Shown here one piece after another: positions 43,533 through 52,123 of a stretch of 64,000 nt of DNA. Source of the stretch: Anderseniella sp963787895. GTDB taxonomy: Bacteria; Pseudomonadota; Alphaproteobacteria; Rhizobiales; Aestuariivirgaceae. The stretch covers positions 54,667 through 118,666 of the forward strand of contig CAWBEX010000005.1 of assembly GCA_963787895.1 (NCBI GenBank), in the 5' to 3' direction. Within the stretch, counting starts at the first letter, position 1. Each line of letters begins with the position of its first letter. A model generated the notes under the pieces. That model was given only the letters and a program-made list of their open reading frames with translations. It was not told the DNA's origin and ran no database searches. The position numbers and the translations under genes are program-made.

Positions 43533-44831
43533 ATGGATGAGTTGCCCGCCCTGACGTGGATGGTGACCGGACTGGTCACCCGGCAGCACGGGCAAGAAGA
43601 GCTGCAGCTGGCCCGCCATGCCTTGCTCGATACCTGCGCCTGCATCATCGCCGGTGCGTCCAGCACGCAGGCGAACAGTCTCGACACCATGTTGAAAGCT
43701 GCCGGTGAAAGCGGCGTTGCCTCGCATGCGTTGAAGCTCGGCGTGGCGGCTCACGCGCATGACTTTGACGACTACGAAGAGCCGGGGTCCACCCACCCCA
43801 GCGCCGTCCTTGTGCCGGCGTTGCTGGCACTTGCTGACATGGCAGGCCCCGCAACGCTCGCTGACATCCTGTCTGCATACATTGCCGGCTATGAAACCAT
43901 CCTCACGCTGGGCAAGGTGGTGGGCTACGCGCACTATATGGCCGGCTGGCATGCCACCTCTACTCTGGGCCGGCCCGGAGCAGCAATCGCGGCTGCAAAG
44001 CTGCTGCAGCTTCCTGCCGAACAAGCTGTTTGCGCAGCTTCGCTTGCGATGACCCAGTCGGCCGGGCTCAAGGCGCAGTTTGGCACCGATGCCAAGGCGC
44101 TGCATGCAGGCCTTGCCGCACGCACCGGCGTCGAGGCCGCATTGCTTGCGCGCACCGGTTTCTCGGCCTCGGCACAGATAGCTCAAGGCCCTTACGGATT
44201 TGACGCCATGTTCGGCACCCACGCCTCTCCCGGCTGGAGCAGCGTCAGGGCAAGCGGCCTTGCCTCGATTGCCCGCCATCCGCCGTTCGTCAAGCCGTCA
44301 CCAAGCTGCGGCTACACCATCCGCCCGATTGAAGCTGCAATAGAGATCGCCGCCAGCGCAGGCTTCAACAAGGACGCCATTGAACACATCGAAATACGCC
44401 TGCCGGAGCCCTATCACCAGGTTGCCGGCATTGCCGACCCGGCCACACCGCACGAGGCACGGTTTTCAGTCAGCTATTGCGTCGCAGTGGCGCTAAGCGA
44501 TGGCGAAGTTGGTGTAGCAGCCTTTCTTCCCGGCGCGATTCAACGCACGCAAGTGCGCGCGTTGATGGCAAGAACCTGCATCGATGCCTACGAATTGCCC
44601 AAAGGGCTGGGCGACATGAGCCCCGGCGCGCCCGACACGGTGAACGTGCTGTTGCAGGACGGAACCCGGTTTACCGAAACAGTAGCCCTTGCCAACGGCG
44701 GACCAGGAAGGCAAATGAGTTCGGAACAGATTGCCGCCAAGTACGTTGCCTGCGGCGGCAGCTCTGCAACGGCCGCCCGGTTGCTAGGCGCAAGCCTCTA
44801 TGAACCGTTCGACGTTCGAATTCTGATTTGA
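43533..44831 (+). CDS. MmgE/PrpD-family protein
   Basis: The 432-residue protein has the family's HDFDDYEEPGSTHPSAVLVP block at about 72-91, YIAGYETILTLGKVVGYAHY and the KPSPSCGYTIRPIEAAIEIA segment. PrpD-like enzymes dehydrate 2-methylcitrate or act on related acids (cis-aconitate decarboxylase, iminodisuccinate epimerase). It has AAGGATCA before the ATG and lies 27 bases after gcvP. Its substrate is unknown, and a place in the glycine-controlled unit is unusual. Confidence 0.85.
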   Translation: MDELPALTWMVTGLVTRQHGQEELQLARHALLDTCACIIAGASSTQANSLDTMLKAAGESGVASHALKLGVAAHAHDFDDYEEPGSTHPSAVLVPALLALADMAGPATLADILSAYIAGYETILTLGKVVGYAHYMAGWHATSTLGRPGAAIAAAKLLQLPAEQAVCAASLAMTQSAGLKAQFGTDAKALHAGLAARTGVEAALLARTGFSASAQIAQGPYGFDAMFGTHASPGWSSVRASGLASIARHPPFVKPSPSCGYTIRPIEAAIEIAASAGFNKDAIEHIEIRLPEPYHQVAGIADPATPHEARFSVSYCVAVALSDGEVGVAAFLPGAIQRTQVRALMARTCIDAYELPKGLGDMSPGAPDTVNVLLQDGTRFTETVALANGGPGRQMSSEQIAAKYVACGGSSATAARLLGASLYEPFDVRILI

Positions 44832-44853
44832 TCGATTCCCAGGGAGACATGAC

Positions 44854-45228
44854 ATGGATGATACATTGTTCGCCAAGGGCCTGCAGAAACGCAAGGCGAC
44901 CCTGGGTGCTGAATACGTGGAGAAGAACCTCGCCGCGGCAGATGATTTTACCCGGCCGTTTCAGGAAGCAATGACAGCCTGGTGCTGGGGTTTCGGGTGG
45001 GGCGATGAGGTCATCGATGCCAAGACACGGTCAATGATGAACCTGGCCATGATCGGCGCGCTGGGCAAGATGCACGAATGGGAAATTCATTGCCGCGGCG
45101 CCATCACCAATGGTGTCAGCAAACAGGAAATTCGCGCTATCATCCATGTTGTGGGAATCTATTGCGGCGTTCCCCAGGCGCTCGAGTGTTTCCGCGTTGC
45201 AAAGAACGTGCTTGATGAGCAGGACTAG
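44854..45228 (+). CDS. Carboxymuconolactone decarboxylase-family protein
   Basis: The 124-residue CMD-domain protein has NLAMIGALGKMHEWEIHCRG at about 63-82 and VSKQEIRAIIHVVGIYCGVP at 88-107. The family includes 4-carboxymuconolactone decarboxylase (PcaC) and AhpD-like peroxidase partners; the single Cys pattern of AhpD (CxxC) is absent, so a PcaC-like lyase or unknown role is more likely. It follows MmgE/PrpD by 22 bases with a strong AGGGAGA site, so it is the last gene of the gcv transcript. Confidence 0.82.
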   Translation: MDDTLFAKGLQKRKATLGAEYVEKNLAAADDFTRPFQEAMTAWCWGFGWGDEVIDAKTRSMMNLAMIGALGKMHEWEIHCRGAITNGVSKQEIRAIIHVVGIYCGVPQALECFRVAKNVLDEQD

Positions 45229-45371
45229 ATATCAACTCAGGCTAGCACCCCTGCCGCAACCCGGCTTGAAGCTTGTTCAGGACATGCACTGCTTGCAAGC
45301 CGATGCGCGCTTTAACGCACCTTATCGGATGCTGCGGCACGCGACAATCGCGAGCTGGTCTTGTGAAGTTT

Positions 45372-45448
45372 TGGTAGCGGGAGAGGGACTTGAACCCCCG
45401 ACACGCGGATTATGATTAAGCATGCCAGTCTTCCCAGTTCGTCTCGCT
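45372..45448 (-). other. tRNA-Met 3' end and degenerate 5' half, probable integrase attachment site
   Basis: On the minus strand, 45372-45416 is a perfect elongator-type tRNA-Met 3' half: CAT anticodon context ATCATAATCCGCG, T-arm GGGGGTTCAAGTCCCTC, and TCCCGCT-A-CCA. The opposite part is not normal: a 5' acceptor AGCGAGA pairs at six of seven positions at exactly the 77-base length, but the D and anticodon stems are broken. It adjoins an integrase gene, so it is best read as the att core copy left at a junction; a decayed tRNA gene is the alternative. No intact partner copy was found in the window. Confidence 0.6.
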
Positions 45449-45578
45449 ACATAACAACAATTGTCCGTTTAATGAATTTTTACAACATCATGTGTAAACT
45501 CTGCACCTCTCCACATTTCTGCCTATAACGCGCGATAACAGTGAATATCTGTTACCTCAAGTTACCTGAGAGGCGAGT

Positions 45579-46832
45579 GTGCCAAAGCTCCACCTGACTG
45601 CAGCAGGCGTTCAGAAACTCCGATTGCCTGAGAAGGGACAGGTCGACTGGTTTGACACCATGTTGCCGGGCTTTGGAGTGCGAACGTCGTACAATGGCTC
45701 CAAGGCATGGTTTGTGATGGTTAGAGCCAAGGGTAAACTTGTTCGCTCAACCCTTGGCCGGTTTCCAGCAATGGCGCTTGCTGAGGCGCGCGAACGTGCA
45801 AGGCAGATCAAGCTCGAGGCCCAGGCAGGTGTTGATCCGCGTACACGCAAGCGCGAAGCATTGGCGGCCGAGGAGCTGAAGCATGCCAATACATTTGCCC
45901 GGCTGGCTGAAGAGTTCATGGAGACGTATGCCGAACCCAACCTTCGGGCATCGACAGTGCGCGAGTATCGCCGGTGCCTTCTTGGGCAGGATACATTACA
46001 TTTCGCTGACAGGCCCGTGTCCGAGATCTCCAAGCGTGATTTGCTCAATGTGGTGGACCAGATGGTCGGTCGAGGCTCTAAGGGCGCCGCCGGCCGAATG
46101 TTGGCCTACTTGTCCAAATTCTTCTCTTGGTGTGTGGATCGCGAAGTCATCGAGGTGTCGCCGGTGGCAAGGATTGCTTCGCCCCAGCCGACGCGAAGTC
46201 GTGATCGTGTACTGAGTTCAGATGAACTTCGTGCCGTGTGGTTGGCATTCGATGCGGAAGGCTATCCGTTTGGACCATTGTTCAAACTCATGCTGTTTAC
46301 TGGCCAGCGACGAGGCGAAGTAACCGGTATGCGTTGGGACGAACTTCATGATCTTGATACGGCAAAGCCGTTTTGGCAATTGCCCGGCGAGCGAACCAAG
46401 AACCATCACCCGCATGTTGTGCCGCTTTCACCGGACGCCATTACGTTAATCGAGAGTGTCAGTAAGGATGGCGAGTTCGTTTTCTCCACGACCGGCAAGA
46501 GCCCGGTGTCGGGCTTTGGCAAGGCAAAGGCACGGATTGACAGGCTATTGGCCAATACAGACTCTCCATTATCCCCATGGACGCTCCATGACTTGAGACG
46601 CACCATGGTTACCGTGATGAATGAAGAGCTTCGCATCGCACCACATGTCGTCGAAGCGATCGTCAATCACGTCAGTGGTTCGGCCAAACGCGGAGTTGCG
46701 GGCATCTACAACAAGGCTCTTTATATGGATGACCGGCGGACAGCACTCGCTGCATGGGAGCGCTGGTTGAGTGAGCTTCGTAGAATCCCGCTTCCACGGA
46801 GCAATGTGATTGCACTTTCGCGGAGTACTTGA
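45579..46832 (+). CDS. Tyrosine-type integrase, P4/DUF4102 family
   Basis: The 417-residue recombinase has the P4-type N-terminal arm-binding domain (LTAAGVQKLRLPEKGQVDWF and VRTSYNGSKAWFVMVRAKGK), a core-binding domain and a C-terminal catalytic domain with the Arg in TGQRRGEVTG near 244, the LHDLRR motif near 340, the HVVEAIVNH histidine and Tyr about 376 in GIYNK. It starts with GTG at 45579. Such integrases insert islands at tRNA 3' ends; the tRNA-Met end lies 130 bases upstream. The reading frame is intact. Confidence 0.92.
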   Translation: MPKLHLTAAGVQKLRLPEKGQVDWFDTMLPGFGVRTSYNGSKAWFVMVRAKGKLVRSTLGRFPAMALAEARERARQIKLEAQAGVDPRTRKREALAAEELKHANTFARLAEEFMETYAEPNLRASTVREYRRCLLGQDTLHFADRPVSEISKRDLLNVVDQMVGRGSKGAAGRMLAYLSKFFSWCVDREVIEVSPVARIASPQPTRSRDRVLSSDELRAVWLAFDAEGYPFGPLFKLMLFTGQRRGEVTGMRWDELHDLDTAKPFWQLPGERTKNHHPHVVPLSPDAITLIESVSKDGEFVFSTTGKSPVSGFGKAKARIDRLLANTDSPLSPWTLHDLRRTMVTVMNEELRIAPHVVEAIVNHVSGSAKRGVAGIYNKALYMDDRRTALAAWERWLSELRRIPLPRSNVIALSRST

Positions 46833-46833
46833 A

Positions 46834-47589
46834 GTGGCGAAGGCGTTCACGCGGATCAATTTCCTGAAGGGGTCATTTCCAGAAATTGATGTGGCTGTAG
46901 TGATTCAAAAAGCAGCCGATCACCTGAAATGCGAAGCCCCGCCATTGTCGCAAGAAACTGAGTTCCAGGTGCAGGACTCGCTGCATCGCGCGCTTGTCCT
47001 GTTCGACAATCGACATGGCGTGAAGGACAAGGACCTGCGTGCTGCTTATGTTGGCATGAGGAACGCAGCAAACACTTTAATTGCGGTGCTGCAGCCTGCC
47101 TCCCGGGCTTATAATCAACAATACCTCATCCACCGGGACCTCGGCTTTACCCTTGCCGAGGCCATCCAGTGGGATGTAGCCAACAAAGATGGCGATAACG
47201 CCTGTACGCGATCGGCATTCATTCAAAGGCTGGAAGCAATAGTCGCCATCGCCGAAGCAGCACTTGACCAGATTGACCAGCAGGGCTTCGTGTTCTTGGG
47301 TGATAAGTCATCAATGGAGAGCGACCCTGTACTCAGCGTTGGCCGGGCCTATTCAGATGCCTGGAAATTGCCAGTAATTCAAGCTGGCATGGTGATCTGC
47401 CGCCACCTCAACCTGGATCCGACGGTATCGGTTACTGATAAGCAATCAACGCGAGAGGTCAAAGGCAAGTTGTTCATCACTGTCAGGTTACTGGAGAAGG
47501 CCTTGTCGCCAGGCCGGGATTTGTCGTTCGGTGCAGACAGGACGCTCTCGGACTGTTTGATCAGGCTACGCCCCCACATTGAGCTCTAA
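46834..47589 (+). CDS. Hypothetical protein of the integrase cassette
   Basis: The 251-residue soluble, helix-rich protein has no family that I recognise. It contains FQVQDSLHRALVLFDNRHGV and a long region with many alanines, and no membrane segment. I start at GTG 46834, which has GGAG eight bases upstream and follows the integrase stop by one base, so it is translationally coupled to it. A role in excision control or plasmid-like maintenance is possible, but nothing in the sequence shows it. Confidence 0.7.
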   Translation: MAKAFTRINFLKGSFPEIDVAVVIQKAADHLKCEAPPLSQETEFQVQDSLHRALVLFDNRHGVKDKDLRAAYVGMRNAANTLIAVLQPASRAYNQQYLIHRDLGFTLAEAIQWDVANKDGDNACTRSAFIQRLEAIVAIAEAALDQIDQQGFVFLGDKSSMESDPVLSVGRAYSDAWKLPVIQAGMVICRHLNLDPTVSVTDKQSTREVKGKLFITVRLLEKALSPGRDLSFGADRTLSDCLIRLRPHIEL

Positions 47590-47695
47590 AAACATACGTA
47601 GGATTCAACGCTTCAAGCACGCAAATTTCACGTACGTGTGCTTTACTGCACCTGCGTGTATCCAGTGGTCATCAACCTATAAAGGAGATGACACA

Positions 47696-47914
47696 ATGAC
47701 TTCAAGTTCCACGGCAGCTCTCGAACACAGCGTTGATCCCAATCGGTTGATCAATGCCAAACAGCTCGCAGCAATCTTCCCTGCCAGCAAGATGACAATC
47801 TGGCGACTCGAGAAGCAGGGAAAACTCCCCAAACATGTATCCGTTGGCGGTCGAAATTACTGGCGCTACACAGACGTAATCGTAGCTATCCAGCGACTAA
47901 CAGAGCCCAGGTAA
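47696..47914 (+). CDS. AlpA-like excisionase / helix-turn-helix regulator
   Basis: The 72-residue protein has a MerR/AlpA-type helix-turn-helix: AKQLAAIFPASKMTIWRLEK near 21-40, then GKLPKHVSVGGRNYWRYTDV, the usual AlpA ending. The ATG at 47696 has an excellent AAAGGAG site; the open frame extends further upstream, but not as protein. AlpA-type proteins activate the integrase or serve as excisionases (directionality factors) of P4-like islands. It fits the integrase two genes upstream. Confidence 0.8.
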   Translation: MTSSSTAALEHSVDPNRLINAKQLAAIFPASKMTIWRLEKQGKLPKHVSVGGRNYWRYTDVIVAIQRLTEPR

Positions 47915-48542
47915 CCAATACTCTCAGTCTGTGCGGTCGGTCATAGAGACGGTGGCGCATGGACTTCTCTGGGTTACCATGGGGCGCGGCCACAGCCCAA
48001 GCGCAGTCCGAAAGGCAGAAGCGCGGCCGCCGGCACAGGTCTTCAGTGTCGCAAGTTGCTGCCAACCTGGGCGGGTAAGACCACCACGCTTAGGGTCCTC
48101 GTGACGGGCCGGCTCAGAAGAGCATGTCAAGATCACGCAGGGCATCGGGACAACCCTGGTCAACTGGCCGGGGCTTGTCGTCCTATGCCCTGCTCTGGAC
48201 CTCTCCAAAGAGCATCTGAGAGATTAGGAAAACTTACGGAAACTTGGTCAAGCCACAAAGCTGATCACCCGCGAATCTAATGGGCGATTTTGATTCTTCT
48301 GGATGTGGTCAGAACATGCACGTCAGGACTTTTTGGCCAGCCATGGCGCCTCCGTGACAGCGATACTGGACCGCTACAAAACAACACAAACAGCTTTAAC
48401 ACGGGTGCGAATGGCACTCACTTAGATTGGGATCTGCTAGACCACATGTTCGCCTGAGATAGGGCGACCCGTCTCACAGTATGCAGGTTCGAGGGTTACG
48501 CCGGATGTCCCGGCGCAGAGCCTCTGGCATAGGAGACGGGCC
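47915..48542. other. Gene-free stretch between the excisionase and the IS110 transposase
   Basis: The 628 bases have no convincing gene. A minus-strand open frame at 47924-48208 and a plus-strand one at 48056-48280 are low-complexity and lack good starts. The last 77 bases belong to the structured IS110 leader. The middle looks like degraded DNA between two mobile elements. Confidence 0.4.
48466..48542 (+). ncRNA. Structured IS110 leader, candidate bridge RNA
   Basis: CCCGTCTC (48468-48475) and GAGACGGG (48533-48540) form a perfect 8-base-pair outer stem, and CGCCGG (48499-48504) pairs with CCGGCG (48510-48515) around a five-base loop. The structure ends two bases before the transposase ATG. 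IS110 elements make a bridge RNA from a non-coding end; a leader with nested stems in this position is a candidate, but the loops have not been matched to target or donor DNA. Confidence 0.4.
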
Positions 48543-49652
48543 ATGAACGAGTGTATCACCTACATCGGTTTGGATGTTCACAAAGAAACGATTGCTGTCG
48601 CTCTGGCAGATGGGAGCAGGCGCGGCGAGGTTCGCGAGTACGGACAGATCTCAAACACGCCTGCTGCTTTGACGCGCCTTTCGAATAAGCTGTCCCAGCC
48701 GGGATCGGTGCTGCGGTTCTGCTACGAGGCCGGGCCGTGCGGCTACGGCATCCAGCGGCAATTGGCGGCTGCGGGGCATGACTGCGTTGTTGTGGCTCCT
48801 TCGCTGATCCCGCGCAAGCCGGGGGACCGGATCAAGACTGATCGGCGGGACGCGATCAATCTGGCGGGTTTGCATCGGGCTGGAGCATTGACGGCAGTGT
48901 GGGTTCCGGATCCCGCCCACGAGGCAGTGCGCGATCTGGTCCGTGCCCGCCTGGCCGCCGTGCGCAGCCTGCGGCAGGCCCGTCAGCAACTGTCCGGATT
49001 TCTGCTGCGCCATGGCCGTCATTATAGCCGCCCTGCCTGGACGCTAATGCATCGCCGCTGGCTGGCCGGGTTGCGGTTCGAGCAACCGGCCCATCACATC
49101 GTCCTGGAAGACTGTATCGCCACGATCGAAGCCGCAACCGCGCGGCGCGATCGGTTGACCGCGCAGATCGAAGCCATGCTTTCTGATTGGGCGCTGGCGC
49201 CGGTCGTTCATGCGCTGCAGTCGCTTCGCGGAATGGCCCTGGTGAGCGCTGCTACGGTGATCGCGGAACTCGGCGATATCACCCGGTTTGCCAACCCGCG
49301 CCAACTCATGGCGTATCTCGGCCTGGTCCCCTCGGAGCATTCGAGCGGCGGGACCCGGCGTCAGGGCGGTGTGACGAAGGCGGGCAACTCGACCGCCCGG
49401 CGCATGCTGATCGAGGCGGCCTGGAGTTACCGGTTCCCTGCGCGCATCAGTCGCGAACAATTGCTTCGGCAGGAAGCCCTGCCCAAACCGATCCGTGACA
49501 CTGCCTGGAAAGCGCAGGTGCGGCTGTGCGGCCGGTACCGAAAGCTTAGCAGGGCCGGAAAGCCGGCCACCACCGTGACTACGGCAATCGCTCGTGAACT
49601 GGCGGGGTTCGTCTGGGCCATCGCCTGCCAAATGCCGCGACCGACGACCTGA
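48543..49652 (+). CDS. IS110-family transposase
   Basis: The 369-residue recombinase has the RuvC-like N-terminal domain with DVHKETIAVALADG (Asp10), YEAGPCGYG and KTDRRDAINLA, which supply the acidic DEDD catalytic residues. The C-terminal helix-hairpin-helix and Ser-containing Tnp domain follows, including LGLVPSEHSSGGTRRQGGVT and GNSTARRMLIEAAWSYRFPA. Length and order are normal and the frame is intact, so the element may be active. It works with a bridge RNA, for which the leader immediately upstream is a candidate. Confidence 0.92.
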   Translation: MNECITYIGLDVHKETIAVALADGSRRGEVREYGQISNTPAALTRLSNKLSQPGSVLRFCYEAGPCGYGIQRQLAAAGHDCVVVAPSLIPRKPGDRIKTDRRDAINLAGLHRAGALTAVWVPDPAHEAVRDLVRARLAAVRSLRQARQQLSGFLLRHGRHYSRPAWTLMHRRWLAGLRFEQPAHHIVLEDCIATIEAATARRDRLTAQIEAMLSDWALAPVVHALQSLRGMALVSAATVIAELGDITRFANPRQLMAYLGLVPSEHSSGGTRRQGGVTKAGNSTARRMLIEAAWSYRFPARISREQLLRQEALPKPIRDTAWKAQVRLCGRYRKLSRAGKPATTVTTAIARELAGFVWAIACQMPRPTT

Positions 49653-50226
49653 CTCCCAGGACTTCAACAACAGGACACCGACCAACGGAGGAACAAGAAG
49701 ATCTTAAACCCTCTGCGCCTGAGTAAGGCTGGAGGCACGATCACGGCAGGAAAACCCTCGATTCCACTAACAGCCGGAACGTCTATCCGACGCTGGTCCC
49801 TAGACCGAGGCAGTTCCGCGACGCATCAGGTCCGGCGGTACCCAACCCGCGTATCAGAGCATGATCAACCGTCGCTTCAATGACCGTGCCTCCTGCTTTG
49901 CCCAGAGCAGCCACTCGAACGCAACGCTTGCCAAGGCACGTGAACAAATTCACACGTCCGCTCCTTGAAATGGCGAACATGAGAGTGGATACATCACAAC
50001 ACAATAGTTCGTTTTGAGCTACCCAACGTGATTTACCTCAGGTTGGTTTTGAGTCCTAGTCGAACGCTCTGTTTGCAATTCTTGATTGTCACTTCCGGCC
50101 CAAAGCTGACGTTCATTCAAACTTTAGCGAATGTCGGGTTGGAGCCCACTTTGACCGATGCTGCACAATGCACGAATGTCTGCAATTAATAGCGAGACCC
50201 AACAACACTGCGAGACCTCGCCAGTA
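49653..50226. repeat. Gene-free stretch with a dispersed-repeat copy near its end
   Basis: The first about 140 bases may be the right end of the IS110 element. The last 130 bases (about 50090-50220) contain motifs of the island repeat family, including CCCAAAGCTGACGTTCATTC and GAATGTCGGGTTGGAGCCCA. Open frames here are short and low-complexity. No gene is supported. Confidence 0.45.
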
Positions 50227-51474
50227 TTAACTGAGTGCTGCCATTTTGTTCATCAGAAATGATTTTTCTTGTTTATTGCCAGATAGGCGTATTGCAGTTT
50301 CGAAGCAGGTCTTGGCTTCTGACAGCTTGCCGATCCTTGCAAGAAGCTCAGCTCTAGCAGCGTAATAAGGTTGATAGTTATCCAATTCGCCACCATTTGC
50401 GCATTCGTCGAGCATCTTGATCGCGCGGGGTAACGAGTGCGCAAAGGATACCGCAACGGCTTGATTGATGCGAACAACCGAGGAAGGTTGGAGACTGTAG
50501 AGTACTTCATAAAGAGCTGCAATTTCAGACCAATCTGTGCTGGACCAAGATGAGCTATGCGCGTGAACAGAGCTGATGGCTGCTTGCAACTGGAAAGGGC
50601 CAACCCGTCCTTTCGGCAACGTATCTTCAAGGATGGCATGGCCCTCTGCGATTTTTGCTTTGTCCCATCGTGCTCGGTTCTGCTTCTCAAGTTGGATCAT
50701 TTCACCGTCCTTGCCGACCCGAGCGTGACGACGTGAATCGTGTATCAACATGAGCGCAAGGAGACCGGCTACTTCGGTTTCTTCGGGCAACAATTGACCT
50801 ACAATGCGCGCGAGCCGAACCGCTTCGTCAGACAATTCGACACGTGTTAGGGTGTCGCCTGAGGACGCGGAGTAGCCCTCATTGAAGATAAGATAAATGA
50901 CGTGAAGAACCGACGAAATCCGCTCTGGCAAAACATCCCGATCTGGAATTTCGAAAGGAATTCCGGCAAGTGCAATTTTCTTTTTCGCCCGCGTGAGCCG
51001 CTGTTGCATCGCGTCCGGCTTGTCGAGAAATGCATGGGCGATTTCGTGCGTTGAAAGCCCGCCGATCAGGCGAAGCGTCAGTGCGATCTGGGTTTTCTCC
51101 TCTAATGCTGGATGACAGCAGATGAAAACCATCTCCAACCGTTTGTCGGGGATCACGTCTGTTTCTTTCTCGTCGGTTGATTGATTTTCCAAATCCAAAA
51201 GATACGCGATATCGTTCTGTTTGCTCGCAAAGTTCTTGTCTTTTCTGAGCCGGTCGATCGCTTTGCGCCGAGCGGTCGTGATCAGCCATGCGGCAGGAGA
51301 CTTGGGGAGGCCATTCTTTCGCCAGTGTGTCATTGCTGAGACGACCGCATCCTGAAGGCAATCTTCGGCCAACTGAATATTACCGAGCGTCTTGGTCAGG
51401 GATGCCAGAATGCGCCCCCATTCTTCCCGAACGGTTTTGTCGATAGCGTTCTCAAGTGTCAAAAGTGGAAGCAT
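50227..51474 (-). CDS. ECF42-type RNA polymerase sigma factor
   Basis: The 415-residue protein has sigma-70 regions 2 (AEDCLQDAVVSAMTHWRKNG, near 34-53) and 4 (LSTHEIAHAFLDKPDAMQQR, near 138-157), followed by a long C-terminal extension with tetratricopeptide-like repeats (the PYYAARAELLARIGKLSEAK block near 372-391). This plan is that of ECF42 sigma factors, which are typically linked to DGPF-domain genes. Such a gene is present two genes upstream (52124-52480), with MAPEG between. I start at ATG 51474; the longer frame adds an implausible N-terminus. It may control this operon. Confidence 0.86.
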   Translation of the reverse strand: MLPLLTLENAIDKTVREEWGRILASLTKTLGNIQLAEDCLQDAVVSAMTHWRKNGLPKSPAAWLITTARRKAIDRLRKDKNFASKQNDIAYLLDLENQSTDEKETDVIPDKRLEMVFICCHPALEEKTQIALTLRLIGGLSTHEIAHAFLDKPDAMQQRLTRAKKKIALAGIPFEIPDRDVLPERISSVLHVIYLIFNEGYSASSGDTLTRVELSDEAVRLARIVGQLLPEETEVAGLLALMLIHDSRRHARVGKDGEMIQLEKQNRARWDKAKIAEGHAILEDTLPKGRVGPFQLQAAISSVHAHSSSWSSTDWSEIAALYEVLYSLQPSSVVRINQAVAVSFAHSLPRAIKMLDECANGGELDNYQPYYAARAELLARIGKLSEAKTCFETAIRLSGNKQEKSFLMNKMAALS

Positions 51475-51541
51475 AACTCGCCTCAGGCAATCACGACTAC
51501 AAGCCGCCGGAAACCATGGTTCCCGGTAGCTCAATCAGCGA

Positions 51542-51985
51542 CTAGGTTAATATCGCATATGCCGTCAAGACAGCCAGAATGACATTCATCAAGAACGCTG
51601 CCACATAGGTGATGGTTCTCGGGCCACCTGCAACTTTGCCAACGCCGCTATAGTAGACCACCCAATAGACGATACGAAGGACGACATGCAGCCCAACCAA
51701 CCAGTTGACGGCCATGACGCCGACGCCCGCCAAAATGGCAAGAAAGGTCGTCGTAACGAAGACCGAGAAGTTTTCAGTTGAGTTTGCGTAGGTTCTTAGG
51801 ATGCGAAAACTCGCGTCAGAGTGTGTGCCCTTCAGTGGAAGGCCCGGCACTTCTTCACTTTTTCCAAGCCCGAGCACTCCAGCCAGAAAGCTCTGAATCA
51901 GAACAACCAGACACAGCACAATCAACCAAAGAAACGCAGGTTGGTACGGCGCGAGCAGCGGTAGACTTTGAATCATAGAGTCCAT
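51542..51985 (-). CDS. MAPEG-family membrane protein
   Basis: The 147-residue protein has four membrane helices: PAFLWLIVLCLVVLIQSFLA, the VFVTTTFLAILAGVGVMAVN region, VLRIVYWVVYYSGVGKVAGG and the terminal FLMNVILAVLTAYAIL. The sequence EVPGLPLKGTHSDASFRILR with the ANSTENF segment matches the MAPEG domain, which binds glutathione or eicosanoid substrates in other proteins. It lies between the sigma factor and the DGPF gene on the minus strand, probably one transcript. The bacterial function is unclear. Confidence 0.8.
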   Translation of the reverse strand: MDSMIQSLPLLAPYQPAFLWLIVLCLVVLIQSFLAGVLGLGKSEEVPGLPLKGTHSDASFRILRTYANSTENFSVFVTTTFLAILAGVGVMAVNWLVGLHVVLRIVYWVVYYSGVGKVAGGPRTITYVAAFLMNVILAVLTAYAILT

Positions 51986-52123
51986 GAGATTTCTCCCTCA
52001 CTTCCAAATTTGATACCCGGCGCTATTTGATTTTGCACAGGCAACCGGACCTCAGACCTCTTCGATCTGAGGAGCAGGTCGGATTGCCATTCCGTGCAAA
52101 TCCGAAACGCGTCAAGTCGCAGT

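Larger units (their letters stand above)
48466..49652 (+). mobile_element. IS110-family insertion sequence (minimum extent)
   Basis: The element contains one transposase gene and a structured upstream leader. IS110 elements usually lack terminal inverted repeats, so neither end can be placed by eye; the coordinates give only the part that is certain. The non-coding sequence after the gene (49653 to about 49790) may hold the right end. Confidence 0.6.

Noticed and set aside
47924..48280. Small genes between the excisionase and the IS110 element
   Set aside because: Both candidate frames lack a ribosome-binding site, have no domain, and overlap each other.
49653..50004. Second transposase or truncated gene right of the IS110 gene
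   Set aside because: Only short antisense frames are open; the sequence is more likely the non-coding right end of the element.
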